Shown here one piece after another: positions 12,106 to 24,019 of a DNA stretch of 64,000 nt. The DNA comes from Symbiodinium natans. Its lineage: Eukaryota > Sar > Dinophyceae > Suessiales > Symbiodiniaceae. A program made the position numbers and the translations under genes. The notes beneath the pieces are model-generated. The model saw only the letters and a list, made by a program, of their open reading frames with translations. It was not told the DNA's origin and searched no databases. Position 1 is the stretch's first letter; every line of letters starts with the position of its first letter. The stretch spans positions 325,001 to 389,000 of the forward strand of contig CAJNDS010000646.1 in NCBI GenBank assembly GCA_905221605.1, in the 5' to 3' direction.

Positions 12106-13270
12106 ACCATGTTGTGGTGCTCTTTGCAATGTGCTCCCCTGTGAGCCTCAGCCAATTCCATTTGGCCAGGCGCTCTGAAGAGCGCACGGGAGAAAAGCTT
12201 CAGCGTGACTGGGCGCATTCTCATGCTCGTATGTCAAGCGCGCGTGCACTCTGCATGTACTTAGGTTACGTAGCCACGTAGTATGTGTGGCTACGAAGTA
12301 CTACTTATTGCTTAAACTAGCGTCACTACAGTCATTGGAGATTGTTGCAGAGTAAGGCAACTTCGGAGCCCGGAGCTCGGAGACATCGTAGAGAGCCGAT
12401 GCAGCCGTGCACACTTGCGGCAGGTGACAGCGCAGCATGTTGCCCGACAGGTGCAGCAAGTTCTTGACCGATTCCACTGTTCCCACAAAAAATATGTGGG
12501 CGCAAGCTGGACCATCATGCCGAGATGTCGCAGGCTCAGGGTCGCCATGACAAGTACGGGTTTCTGAGGCTCCTGGCTCCACAGCTCCCGTCATACCATG
12601 GATGTTTGGAAGAGTTCCAAAGTTGTCATCATGTTATACTTGATGCCTGTTCGCTCAGATGCAAGTGCGCCGGCTTCTACTGTCACATCCCCAAGCCTCC
12701 ACAGGCCATCCAAGCATTGAGCTCGGGGGCTAGGCTTGGGGCTAGGCTTGGCGCTCGGGATTCTAGGGTTTTTGCAGCATCGGATGCTCCAGCAGCATGT
12801 CAATCGCAACGCAGATGCGCCAATGCTGTTCAGGAAGATACTGGATCGCTCAATAGAAACTGTAGCCATGCATCCGAAGCGACATTGCAGAACATGCAGG
12901 TCCTCAACTGCAAGGACATGAAGAAGATTCTGCAAACAAAGGCTTGCTGCCTTGCCACCTTGATTTGAAGTCTCCGAGCGCTGATTTAGGTTGCCCAACC
13001 ATAAGCAGGCAGAAGAGGCCAAAGACCTGGAGTTCAAGCGGTGGAGGCCCCAACAGTGGGACCAAATGGAACAGTGAATCGTGCTGTATCTGATTTACAA
13101 ATAGTTGCGTTTGTGTTTGCCGAAGACCCACAGAGGTGTTAGACAGTTTCGTCAAGCAATGTTTGTTGTGGACCAGTATGCAAGCAGCTTGCCTCAGGCC
13201 TTTCGCGCACAATTTCATGACGTCGTTCGTTGATGGTTTTCGCCTAAGTGTTGTTGTTGAAGAGGGACCC
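12106..13270. other. no recognisable gene
   Basis: Overlapping frames on both strands at 12525-13037 have no recognisable motif. A short GGGCTAGGCTTG repeat lies near 12725-12755. Confidence 0.4.
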
Positions 13271-14330
13271 ATGAACGTCACACGCTGCCCATAGGGGAGT
13301 GCCTGAGCGAACCAAAGTGAAGGAGACGTTCGACAACAAGGGTGAGATTGGATTTGTTGCTGGAGGCCAAAAAGTTCAGTGCTTCTGCTGGGAGAGAGGA
13401 ATCAAGCCTGTTCCAAGTTGGCCCATAAACTGGCCGAGAGAGCGTCCCAGCAGCAATGAAGGCGAAGGCCACTTAATGCGGAGTGTTCAGAAGACACAAG
13501 CGGGTGAGAATATGCTACGTTGGCATGCTTGGCATGCTTGCAGCAGGGCACCGGCTTGAAGTGGTGTTGACGGCCCAATCGAGATGCAACACAGAAGCCT
13601 GCTCATGGTTCCTGTGCTATCTGTGCTTGTTGCAAAGTTCGTGGCCTGGTGCTGTTCCAAACGTGTGAACCTTCTTGACGCCAAGAATCCGGTTTTTCTT
13701 GCTAGTTCAGTCTTGCGGTGAGTGCGCCAGAATTGAGCAGCATTTTTGCAAGCGACGGGTTGCCGATGTTCCGCCGCTCCATCTGAAGCTTGTAGGGTGA
13801 AAGGGATGCAGAGTTGCTTATGATGGCTTTTGATTGTTTATTTGCAAGTTGTTCTCCCCAGGCGGGTGTCCCAAGCAAGCGGCTGTGGATGAACACAGTT
13901 ACCGCCCAGAACGGTAAGACGAGGTACGAGGACGAAGACGAGTCCAAATTTTTTCACACTCAGCAAGCCACACAGTGTAAAACTGAGAAGAGCTTGGAAG
14001 AAAAGGTTGAAGGTCGGAAGAGTGAGATGTACGAACAGTTGAATTGGATGTCAGAGAATGTCCAGGACAGGTTCAAGTCGATGCCGATATTGCTACCATT
14101 GTGGCTGGTTGTTCATATATGCTGAAGAAGGACGACTCTAGCAAACGGGCAACTGTGGACACCAATCTTACGAACGAGACCGTGCCAGTGAAAACTACGG
14201 GAGGGACGATCTACGAGCACAACCAGAAACTCGCAGATGCGGCATGGAAGGACTGCTTGCCGCTGCAGTACGGACTTTCGAAATTCATGTGTGATCTGTA
14301 CTGCCTGCGGGATGCTGTGACCAGCCGGCA
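13271..14330 (+). CDS. uncharacterised spliced gene
   Basis: Family not recognised. A first coding-like piece ends at about 13342 (PERTKVKETFDNK) before a GGTGAGAT donor. A second starts after a pyrimidine tract and CCCCAG at about 13862 (GVPSKRLWMNTVTAQNGKTRYEDEDES) and is strongly charged, with a Glu/Lys-rich helical end (KSLEEKVEGRKSEMYEQL). A third, about 14070-14330, is open and compact (VDADIATIVAGCSYMLKK to GLSKFMCDLYCLRDAV). The changing frame and acceptor-like signals support exons on the plus strand. The start codon was not identified. Confidence 0.4.
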
Positions 14331-14399
14331 CGACTGCCGTACTGGCTCAACATCCGCCCCTCAAGTGTGGATGCTGCCCAACATATGAAGCAGAGAATG

Positions 14400-14990
14400 C
14401 AACAGAGAGAGTGAGAGAGAGGGAGAAGGAGAGAGAAAGAGAGAGGATGTAGCGAGAGTCGTCAATTCGAACGACCCACTCTACCAATTGATGCATGTTT
14501 TTCCCCCATGCTCGCCACATTTTGTTTTCTTCGCATAGCACACTTGCGTGGGGGCCTTCATAACTGACCAATGTGTCGAGGGCTCCTTGGCTCCTTTTCT
14601 CACCATGGAGCAGAGTGGCGGGCCGGAGTGGTCGGGAGTTCCCTCTCGGGGGCCCTTCCGGGCAGCTCCCCCCACTGGCGTGTGGAGAGAAAGAGAGAGA
14701 CACAATGGATGAATGAATGAATCACGGAGAGGAAAGATCAACGACAGAGGAGAGATGAAAGATAGAGAAGAGATGAGAGAAAGAGAGAAGAGAAAAGAGT
14801 TAACGAGAGAGATGCACTTGGCTAGCTCAGCCGTAAACTGTGTCACTCGGACTGGACGTGTGCCTGGGCGCGCCTAGTGCGTGTGGGCGGCAACGCCCCT
14901 CATGCCCCGTAGAAGAAGAAGAAGAAGAAGAAGCAGAAGAAGAAGAAGAAGAAGAAGAAGAAGAAGAAGAAGAAGAAGAGAGAGAGCTGA
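14400..14990 (+). repeat. purine microsatellites (GA)n and (GAA)n
   Basis: (GA)n-rich tracts lie at about 14404-14450 and 14690-14815. A nearly pure AGA/GAA trinucleotide run lies at about 14910-14985. Frames of poly-Glu, poly-Arg or poly-Ser across it are artefacts. Confidence 0.85.
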
Positions 14991-15598
14991 GAGAGGGAGC
15001 GATGGCATCGGAACCCACCTTTCACCAGTGAACAGATGCGGCGGGCCTGGTAGGGGGTATGGAGAGCCCCAGCCCCACCCAGCAATCGGCATTCGCTGCA
15101 AGGAACGTAACATGTATGTATACAAAAATATACCTGTGTATAGATCAAGCATCAGTAATGGATTAACCAAGTAAAGGCGACATGGTAAGAACCGCTTGAT
15201 ACCGATATGCTGAATCAACATTTGGAGCACGAATCGATGCTTACTCTGCTTTTAACAAACTATGCTGGCACCTTCTTTGCATAGCACTTTCAGATTCTGG
15301 GCTGTGCTGGATCCAGCAGAGCCGAGCTTTTGGTTGAAAGGGTGCAGACATCAAACAAACGACATCGACCTGGTTTACTTGCAAGGCAACTCGTCAGCTC
15401 CTTGTCTGGTTAGGCCATGCAATGAAGTGCAACGGAGCTAGTCAAACAAGTTTGCATGTTGCATGGCGGCGCTCATGAACAAAGCCAAACTCGAAGCAAT
15501 GGAGCTGTTCGCCATGGCCTGTAGAAGCAAGGCAAGCAAGCAATCAAGCAAGCAAGCACGCTAACATGATTCATTAGCTTGTTCTTGCGCGGATCTCC

Positions 15599-16294
15599 GT
15601 GCCATCCCTGCTGACTTGCCTCCGCCATCTTCGCTTGGAAGACATGGAGGCCAAAATCGATGGGGTTCTGAGAGCCTCGCCATCAAATGTGGACTGCGAG
15701 TTTAGGAGGCTAACAAGGCGATGGCTGTGCCGCGACTCCCAGAGTATCTCAGAGCTCAGGCAAAATGGAGATCGCAGCAGAGAAGGTCGAGCTCTATTGC
15801 AACAGCAAAGTCAAATTGACCTCCTCTCAACTTGCAATCTCACAATGAGTCACAAATGTGTCATAGTCATCTGCTTGTTAGGTTTGAAGCGTTGCCCTGA
15901 GGCCCATGGCCGAACTCGACTACTTGAAGCACCTCGGCAGACGATCAGCCACCCTTTGCTTCACGCGGTTGAAGCTCTGCAGAAACTCAGGACGCTGGAG
16001 GATGCACGTGACTTCATGACCATGATGGTGACGAAGACCAGTGACAACCGTATCCTGGCTGACCATCAAACGCCATTCTGGCTCCAGCTCTCAGCTGTGC
16101 TTGGACCCGAGGCCAGCAACTGGCAGCGCCTTGGCACAATGTTTTCGATTCGTCCGGCTGCTGATGAGCACTCCGTAGCACTGTCGAGATATGCTAAGTG
16201 GTACACGCTTGCGCGCGCGCGCACGCGGGAGGCCTCGGCGGTTGGGTCCAACCTCAGAGTCCCCCTGACGCCCTGTCTGCCATATATTTGTTAG
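15599..16294 (+). CDS. hypothetical protein or exon
   Basis: A single open frame of 231 codons. The second half (about 15960-16250) reads as a plausible helical protein (LLHAVEALQKLRTLEDARDFM, then TPFWLQLSAVLGPEASNW). No known domain is visible, and the 3' end is low-complexity (ARARTREAS). It could be one long exon, or two exons joined by chance readthrough. Spacing and strand do not tie it to a neighbour. Confidence 0.35.
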   Translation: MPSLLTCLRHLRLEDMEAKIDGVLRASPSNVDCEFRRLTRRWLCRDSQSISELRQNGDRSREGRALLQQQSQIDLLSTCNLTMSHKCVIVICLLGLKRCPEAHGRTRLLEAPRQTISHPLLHAVEALQKLRTLEDARDFMTMMVTKTSDNRILADHQTPFWLQLSAVLGPEASNWQRLGTMFSIRPAADEHSVALSRYAKWYTLARARTREASAVGSNLRVPLTPCLPYIC

Positions 16295-17764
16295 CAGTAA
16301 TGGATAGCAGAGGCCGGCACCGCAAAAACCTTGGGTGCACTTGATGTCTATGCTCGGTGGTGGGCGCGGCTATGCCATGGGTTCGCAGTCCGGGTTCCAG
16401 GAAGGTTCTATAGGGGGTTTTACAAGCCATTCAAGGGGTCCGTGGGGACTTAGCGGGGGGGAGACCAGATCCTGGTCTGCTCGATGGTTTGCCACTGAGC
16501 CCAGCTCCTCTGGTCTTCGCGAGTTCTTTTGGCAACCTCAAGAAGGTAGTTGAAAAAGAACAAGCTGAAAGCTTGCCAGGACATCTTCGGCGGTGACTGC
16601 TCCAGAATAGCACGGATACGGACTGCTCTGGTCTGAGTCGGCTTGACAGGCCCAATGTGGCTCAAAGATTTTCTTGAAATTCTTTCGAGGTTCTCGATGG
16701 CGTTGTGCTGTCGGACATGAACTGCAACGACCAGCGTGTCCTAGCCCCTGATGCGGGAAAGCACAAACCAAACACCCTTCCGAGACTTGCGCTCAGCAAG
16801 GTCCGAACCTGCACAGAGGCTTGCGAATCTCAGCGATAACAAGTTTTGTGCAGCTTGCAAGATTTTAAAGCTTGTTGAAGGGCATCGGAGGGCCTTTCGA
16901 GCATCTCAGGCCACCATCGAAAAGGTTTTGGAGGACATGGGCCTGGGCTGGTGCTTGAAGAAAGCCTGCGATGAGCAGAAGGTGGGTGCCAGCGTTTCGA
17001 TGTGGCTGTGCGACAGACGGCACCTAACTGTCAGGCGAACTTGGGGCGCAGACGCAGCAGCGACGGCCCCGACATGTGTCAAAGCGGAGTTTGCTCGTGA
17101 AAGTCACGAAAGCCGATCCGTAAGCCGAGGCGTGGACCGGGAAGCCCTTGCCCTCGCTGCTCAGGCCGCCCAGGCTGCCCAAGCCGCCCAGGCAGAGTCC
17201 ACGGCTGTGGAGGCTGTGGAGGCCGGGAAAAGGGGAGTTTCATGGCGGGGGTTGGGGGCGGTGTGGGGCTGCGTGAGCACAGTTGCAGGAACCCGACGTG
17301 GAGGAGCCTCCCAAGCCCTTGTCAAAGGCTGCCGACCTTTGGGCGCAGTCTGTTGACGAGGCAGGACGACATGTGTTGAAGCACTGACACGCTGGCTTCC
17401 GGTACTGGTTCTTGAATGCTCTCAATGCTCTCAGTGCTTAGGACTTCGTGAAGTGGCTTGGTTGCCACCTTGTCGGCTGGACAGTATGCATGCCCAGAAT
17501 ACCTTAGACGCTGAGGAGGGTGTTGGCTTGCACAGAAGCCACGGAACTGCACAGCCTGGAGAAAGAGGCCCCGGGTACAGTGTCGGCACTGTTCGATAGT
17601 CTTTCCATGCCGCCTGTTCGTGGGTGAAAGGCCTTGGCCAGCAAGTCCTCCAAAATTGGCAACTGGACTTCTGCAGCTTCAGCAGATGCTTTTGAATTCT
17701 TCGCTTCCAGTGAAGAGTCACTTGAATTGCTGCTCCTGGAGACTGCTCACTTGACTCCCTGCGA
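16295..17764 (+). other. candidate 5' exons of the downstream tropomodulin-like gene
   Basis: Coding-like pieces occur on the plus strand. About 16840-17230 contains an AAQ repeat (AAQAAQAAQAAQAE). About 17287-17365 starts right after TTGCAG and reads EPDVEEPPKPLSKAADLWAQ. About 17632-17760 reads SAASADAFEFFASSEESLEL. They precede the recognised exons in the same orientation and may be its N-terminus, but no junction was confirmed. Confidence 0.35.
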
Positions 17765-19893
17765 GGATGATCTGGATGGTGCACCGGGCGCACCTTGATG
17801 ACCCCACCTTGGTGAAATTTGTGTCCTGACTTGAAAGGCTTTTCTCAGAAGAGTGCTCACTTGAAGGCCTCGAGACAAGAAAGTGCCAGTCTTGCGTGTT
17901 TGAATCGTTTCGCTTCAAGGACTTCACCAACCTGAAGATGCCGGAGGGCAGCGTGGAGCCCCTCATTTCTCCAAAGCTGGCGGTCGCCATGGAGAGCCCG
18001 GGCCCCAACAGTCGCAAAATGTCACAAGATGTCCAAAGCTGCTGAATCCCTGAAACCTGCCCTCCGGATTTTCCCTTCTGTGGTTAGCTCATTAGGCAAC
18101 ACCCACATCGAGCAGCTGCCGCCCGGCGTGTAAGAGAGGGGGAGAGATGGGGCGGGTCAAGGTTGGTCTGTCAGGGTCGAAAGGGTCTTTTCTACAGCAT
18201 TCTACGAGTATTCCGCGCATGGCAGCACAAGCACAGAAAGCCGCAGACCCAAAACCCGCCTATGCGGAGGCTCATGGGCTGCACGAACCTCCAGGATCCG
18301 GAGGCAGCCATCCTGGCCGTGTCCCTCCGCTCCAACAGCACCCTGAAGGTGGGAAGGGGGGAAGGGAGGGAGCAATGGGAGCATCCTGCAGGTTCTGCAT
18401 TGGGGCGTGATGCCAATTCTGAGTTTGGGGGGGGGGGGAGGGTTTGTGCCTGGGGGGCTGTGTGCCGGCTGAATTAGTTGTATACAAGCAAGGCGAATCT
18501 CTCAGAGTTTGCGGAACTTGTCTTGCGGCGCGATCGGAGTTTCGGTGCCCCAAATTGCCCAAAGTCGGATTTCACTCCAGGTGCTGAACATCGACACGAA
18601 TGCCATCCAACCCTTGACCCTCGAGTCCATTGCCAAGGGCACCAGTGTCAACCAGGCTTTGCAGGAGCCGGGTTCGTCAATTTCACCCAACAGACCTTTA
18701 ACCGCATTCCTGAACGAGTCATGTCAGACACATGGGTAGAGACCCATTTTTGGGGTCGCCTACGGATGCGTAGGAGCTGCGCTGCAACAACACAGCGAGC
18801 GGGAGGCTTGTAACAGAGGCCTTCTTGCACGCGCTGAAGTCCAACCCAATGATGTGCAAGCTCGGCTACCCCGTGACGGACCCCTACTTCCGGGGTGAGA
18901 TCGACAAGCAGTTCATCGGTTTATACTTGCGCAAGTGGGTACATGGTTCTTAGTTGGGGGGCTTCGGTCTGTGGTGTTGTACCTTCTATCCCCCTGTTTC
19001 AACTTTATAAGGGATTTTAGCGGGTGCCTTTTTCCTAAGACTTCTTTCTTGACGAAGAACCACTATCGCGAAGATCGGATCCCTGATATCCCCTCAGCCT
19101 TGTAAGGCTCACGCGGAACAACGACGCCGCACGCAAGCGCCGCGTGGAGGAGAAGCGGCGAAGGGAGGCTGCAGAGGCCGCTGGCGAAGCGGTCGAGACC
19201 CCGGCAGGCGGCTACCCGAAGCCCAAGGCAGGGGAAGCAAAGGAAGCCAAGGAAGCCAAGGAAGCCAAGGAAGCCAAGGAAGCGAAGGAAGCCAAGGAAG
19301 CCAAGGAAACGAAGGAAGCGAAGGAAGCCAAGGAAGCCAAGGAAGCCAAGGAAGCGAAGGAAGCGCAGGAAGCGAAGGAAGCGAAGGAAGCAAAGGAAGC
19401 GCAGGAAGCAAAGGAAGCGAAGGAAGCGAAGGAAGCGAAGGAAGCAAAGGAAGCGAAGGAAGCGCAGGAAGCAAAGGAAGCGCAGGAAGCGGAGGCCGCC
19501 CCTGAAGCTGCAGCTGCAGCAAACGCCCTTCATGTGGCCCAGGAGGCCCCCGCCGAAGCGCAGGTTCCAGAAGCGGCGGCAGTTGACGAGGAGCCTGCTG
19601 CCAAACAGGTGCCAGATGTGCCAGATGTGTCAGCAGACACGAAGACGGCGGAGACTCACACGACTGACAAGACTGACAAGACACCGGAAGGTCTCGTGGA
19701 AGGCTCCAAAGGAGCATCCGAAGGTGAGAAGAAGGCCCAGACAGTCGAGTCCTTCCTTGCCGAACTCGATCCGTTGCCGGGCATGGTGACCACGGCCGAA
19801 GTGCAGGACTCAGAGGGCCCAGAGAGAGGGCTCAGAGAGGGCTCAGAGACCACTATGAAGGGGGGAAGGGGGGTTTGGATGGGGCGCTTGTGA
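17765..19893 (+). CDS. tropomodulin-like leucine-rich-repeat protein with Lys-Glu-Ala tail (5' end incomplete)
   Basis: Tropomodulins cap actin-filament pointed ends through a leucine-rich-repeat domain. Six exons in order match that domain. 17766-17820 gives HLDDPTLVKF and ends at a GTGTCC donor. From 17920 after TTCAAG comes DFTNLKMPEGSVEPLI. About 18271-18348 gives LMGCTNLQDPEAAILAVSLR and ends at GT. From 18581 after CTCCAG comes VLNIDTNAIQPLTLESIA. From about 18813 comes AFLHALKSNPMMCKLGY. From about 19109 comes NNDAARKRRVEEK. These parallel the family's DPxLxxVNLNN, NDPVAxALAEML, LNVESNFI, LLKFGYHF and NNDLVRKRR segments. The last exon continues into about 250 residues of Glu/Lys/Ala repeats and an acidic end, with a stop at 19893. 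The tail is absent from animal tropomodulins. The actin-related role is inferred from family. The first exon was not identified. Confidence 0.68.
19232..19495 (+). repeat. in-frame 9-bp repeat coding (Lys-Glu-Ala)n
   Basis: About 29 copies of GAAGCNAAG or GAAGCGCAG encode EAKEAKEAQE within the last exon of the tropomodulin-like gene. A single uninterrupted alpha-helix or coiled-coil rod is expected. Variation is mainly at third positions and Lys/Gln swaps, which suggests the frame is under selection. Confidence 0.85.
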
Positions 19894-20578
19894 AAGAAAG
19901 AGCAACTCCTCGTTCCGAGGCCCCGCCGGACCTCGGCCTCCGTCATGCGCTCAGAGGGGATCAGTGGGTTCTCAACATTTGGTTCAACATTGGGAAGGAG
20001 AGAACTGCTTAAGGAAAGAGCTTAGCGCTCTTTAGGTGTGAAGCCTGAAGGGCGAAGAGTGAGGCTTTTTCAGGGCGTTGTTGAGGGTCTGTTTTAGGGC
20101 GCGGGAATTGAGGTGGCTACCTCTACAAGAAGAGCCCCTCCGCGCGGCTGGTGAAATCCTGGGACTGGCGGACAGGGCCTCGGTTCGGCTTTGGTTTGGG
20201 GTTGGCAAGCACCGAGAAAGCGACATGCAGCTGAGATGTAACTAGAGCGTCTGCTGACGCCTTCTGGGCTGTGCTCGGTTATGCTCGGCTTCGATATGGC
20301 TAGTTTTATCAGTGCTTGATCATTGTGTGGCAACATAGACCACCTACTCTTCCTGTCTCCAAAATCGCTTTTGACTCTGTTGGTCGCTTCGACGTGTCGA
20401 GCGAGACTTTTGCAGAGAACCCTGAGACTGTTGCTGCAAACCCCTGCGAGGTTCTTTGTGATTTCAGGGCGCCGGCTTGTGTGGTGGAGGCTCCCGTGGC
20501 TCCGCTCTGGCTCCCTTTCGCTTTCTTGTCCTTGCTCAGGTACATTCTGAGAGAGATACATTCCTGAGTAGTGCTCTC

Positions 20579-20640
<62 letters not shown>

Positions 20641-21935
20641 TCAGCTTTGAAAGAGCAGAGGAGAGACCGAGATGTCCCCACGACGGACCTGACGCAGCCT
20701 GACCCGCCTGGGTGCAAAGGCCTGCGCGAGTGACAGCCATCTGCTGCGAACTACCGGTTGGGAACAGACGAGAGCACACTGTGCCTTTGGGCGTGTCGCT
20801 CACGGCTGCTGGCGAGGCTTCATTGACTTTGCCTTCAGTCGCGCCCGCATTGTGCCCAACGACACGAACCCAGCGCTCTTCGCTCTCGAGGCGGTCGATG
20901 GTGCTTGGCAGGACAGAGTCACAAGATGTCACAAAGACGTCACAAAGACGCCACAAAGACGCCACAAAGACGTCACAAAGACGCCACAAAGCTACGTGTG
21001 AGTGAGTCTTGGCATTGGTGTTTCCTTCCATGACGTGAGGATGGCTCCCTGAAGGCGCGGGAGGGGGAGCATAATGGAGAATATGTTGCAAGGTTACAAG
21101 GAGAGCGCAATCGCTGCATCCTTCAGACGCACAGGACATGAGCGACGCGCAGCGGACCTTCGAGTGGCCCGCTCATGTGCTGACGGACGTTGCCTGTATT
21201 TGCCTGTTTCAGTCTGCCCCGTTTGCACAGATGAGGTTTGACTGCACTGATTCAGCACACACCCGGGATGAGTGGATCGCAGCCTTGCGCGTCTTGCAGT
21301 CATAGGAATCATGGGAAAAATATGTAAGCGCAGCCAGCAGCCAGCATGCTGGACAAAGCGTGCCACGTTCGGAGATGCCATGAAGATGTGACGATGTATC
21401 CTTGTTGAAGGAAGCTCGAATCTTGAATGCTACCCACGCAGAATTTCCAAGCATGCCGAGCACGTATCCTAGGCTGAGGGGCCAGGATTTTCCTTCGGCA
21501 GCTGGCCCGAGGCGTTGAAAACGCTTTCGGTGTCGTGTCAGTGAACGTGAGCTGCGGCATGGGTGGCGCCTTGGTCTAAACCAACAGCGCCAGCTCTCTT
21601 GCTGCGGCCTCGTCAATGAAGTGCGCCTTTGCAGGCCCCTTAAAAAGATGTGCTTTGCGCACGGGACTTGTTCAGAAGACGTCTGCCTGCACGAGCTTTG
21701 TGTTGGGACATGGCAGGAGCTCAAGCTTTTCTCAGGCTTCGGAGGGCAGGCTGCCCACATCACCTCAGAACACTACATAATACTGTAGGAATCCCAGAAA
21801 GTGGCGTGCCACTGCGAGTGCTTCAACATGGACTCTGTCGCATGGCTGCCGGGGTAGGAGCGGTAACTTAGTAGCTCAGTCGTACTCAGTAGGGAGTTCT
21901 CGCGAGTCTGTTGCCAGAACTTTAGCTGCGCCTCC
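19894..21935. other. no recognisable gene; (CT)n and 11-bp repeats
   Basis: A (CT)n tract lies at about 20576-20636. An 11-bp repeat (GTCACAAAGAC / GCCACAAAGAC, about six units) lies at about 20934-20996. Frames on both strands around 20309-21139 and 21209-21763 read across these tracts, and none is recognised. Confidence 0.5.
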
Positions 21936-22595
21936 ATGGCCGAAGCGACAAGGAAGGTGGTCGTTTGCACCCCGGGTGGGCGGGAGCTGGAAGTGGAGAT
22001 CAGCAAGGAGGCAACCGTGTGGGCGCTGAAGGAGCAGCTGCAAAATCAAGTTGGTGGCAGCCTGGCTGGGATGACCTTGCTGGGGGAGGGCGAGCTCCAG
22101 GATGACTGGAAGCTTGGGGATGATGCTGGGACCCTGACACTCGTGATGTCTTCTTTTCCAACCGGAACCTTTACATACGACAGTGGCTCACGTGAATTTG
22201 GACCCGCAGGTATGAACACCAGCGCTACAGTTACAGCAGAGTTTCACAAGGACGGGAGGTTTTGTATCAAGATGGAGGAGACCGAAATAACATCAGACGA
22301 TGAGGACGATGAGTACGACCCGTACGACAACAGCGCCGCCTGGGACCACGAGTACAGGGGGACCTTTGCCTGCAGTGGACCCAGCAGGCATGAGCTAAGG
22401 TTGTCTGTCTCCGACTGGACTCGGAAAGGCAACTTCGAGAAGCCGTCGCCTGACACCGAGTTGCATGGGGTCTTCGAAACCTTCGAGGAGCTAAAGCTGC
22501 AGCTTCCCTTCGCGGCGGGGGGCTGCAATGAAGGGACGGCCGGGCTGCGCTGGCTCAGCCTGCAAGCGACCTCCAGCCACAAAATCTCGATCTGA
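21936..22595 (+). CDS. intronless protein with N-terminal ubiquitin-like domain
   Basis: A 219-codon open frame with a clear ATG start. Residues about 6-70 have the ubiquitin-like pattern. Strand 1 is RKVVVCTPGGRELEVEI. The helix is ATVWALKEQLQNQ. The later part, MTLLGEGELQDDWKLGD, corresponds to the region before the last strands, and TLTLVMSS is the final strand. No C-terminal Gly-Gly is visible at the domain end, so conjugation is unlikely and an adaptor role is more probable. The remaining 150 residues include an acidic run (DDEDDEYDPYD) and a predicted beta-rich region without a recognised family. Lack of introns could mean a retroposed origin, but no spliced-leader relic lies just upstream. 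Function beyond the ubiquitin-like fold is unknown. Confidence 0.75.
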   Translation: MAEATRKVVVCTPGGRELEVEISKEATVWALKEQLQNQVGGSLAGMTLLGEGELQDDWKLGDDAGTLTLVMSSFPTGTFTYDSGSREFGPAGMNTSATVTAEFHKDGRFCIKMEETEITSDDEDDEYDPYDNSAAWDHEYRGTFACSGPSRHELRLSVSDWTRKGNFEKPSPDTELHGVFETFEELKLQLPFAAGGCNEGTAGLRWLSLQATSSHKISI

Positions 22596-23112
22596 ATCCC
22601 AACGATGCAGGGAGTGGATTGATAGGTGACGGCTGCAAGGCGAAGCTCTCTTGGACATTTAAATACGGGGGTTTTCTTCAATCACTGTTCACTCATCAAG
22701 CCCGAGAGCTGAAACAAGCGCGAGAGATCCCCCCACAGAGCTCGATATGCACGATGCCCTCGGTTTGCAGGCTGCTTACTTGGTGGAGAATACGGGACAG
22801 CTGCTTGCAGTAGACCGACAGGTGACCTTTCTCAAGGAAAGACGTTGCGCAATGAGAGTTTCTCAAAAAGATCGAGCGGAATCGTGCTTGCATCCCCTTT
22901 TTGCCGCGGGGCATGGGTAAGTTGCCCCAACAATAAGTGTATACAACCGCAGGCTGATCTGAGGCATAGGCGTGTTGGGGGCGGGGGGATGGCCGAGCAA
23001 AACGAGACAATTTGCAAGAGGCAGCCATTGGCTCAGAACTAGCTGTTTGCATTTTCCTGCCAAGGTGCCGAGGGATCAGACTCTAGGATTCTAGGATCAG
23101 AATATCAGGAGC
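22596..23112. other. no recognisable gene
   Basis: Probable 3' flank of the ubiquitin-like gene. Short overlapping frames on both strands with no motif. Confidence 0.4.
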
Positions 23113-23400
23113 ATGAAGCCCCTATTTGAGAACTTTTTTCCTCCCCCTGAGATGCCAATCACCGCGGAGCAGTTCGCGACCACTTTGGAGAACATGACTC
23201 GAGCTTGGGAGGCGCAAGGGAGTGTGAGAGTCTGTGAGCCTGTGAGTGTCTAAGTGCATGAGAGAGATGGGGTGCTCACACAGCCCCAAGAGAAAAGAGT
23301 GTGAGATATCGACAAGCCATTTCCAACACACAAGCCGAGACCAGGGTCCAGCTCCCTACCCAAACCCCTACTACAAGCATGCTTGACAAGCATCCAAGTT

Positions 23401-23431
<31 letters not shown>

Positions 23432-23945
23432 GTGTTGTGAGGCGCTGCCGGAAGAGCAGAGGCTGCCAAAGGACGAGGAGAAGTCGTTCTTCGACGACTG
23501 CCAGCAGACGCGCCATTGCCAAGACATGTGTAACAAATCTGGAATCATGGGTTCTGGTGACTGGCACTGCTGCCGTGAATTGCTGGAAGTATTGGAAGTG
23601 TCGGCAATCTGTCGCAATACGTAGCGCAAAGGTCTGCAAATGCTGGTATGTCTGTTGGTTGTCATTTTCTGTGCCATGAGGTGCGAGGAAATGATCGCTA
23701 GATGGCATTCTGGGGAGTCCTCACATCCAGACCGAGAGATTCTAGCTGCCGAGTGCCTTGACTTCAGATTGGCGCGACTTCAGCCACTTAAGTCTGAAAC
23801 GCCGGTTCCAAGCCCCTAGCCCCTAAGCCCTAAGCCCGCATTCCGCCAGGTACCCGGATTCGGAAGCTGGCAAACGGAAGCTTCAGCAGGACTTGTTCAG
23901 CCCTGACGTTAAGGACGACCCTTTCGTGGGGCACTCAGCAGGAGG
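23113..23945 (+). CDS. uncharacterised spliced gene
   Basis: An ATG at 23113 opens MKPLFENFFPPPEMPITAEQ and continues to about 23218 (NMTRAWEAQ). A second piece at about 23436-23530 reads LPEEQRLPKDEEKSFFDD. A third, from about 23852 after CGCCAG, reads YPDSEAGKRKLQQDLFSPDV and ends near 23940. The pieces are charged and compositionally alike, all on the plus strand. The first intron holds a (CA)n microsatellite at 23401-23427. No family recognised. The gene may run further right. Confidence 0.38.
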
Positions 23946-24019
23946 GTTTAGGTTTAGGAACGGTGCCAGAACACAGCCTGAACCCTTCAAGATCCGCGCA
24001 GTAGAAGAAACACAAGGCT

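Noticed and set aside
14900-15018. Poly-Glu, poly-Arg or poly-Ser proteins
   Set aside because: They are readings of a (GAA)n microsatellite in different frames.
19063-19717. Leu/Phe-rich minus-strand frames (RFLRFLCFL)
   Set aside because: They are the antisense of the (EAK)n repeat in the tropomodulin-like gene.
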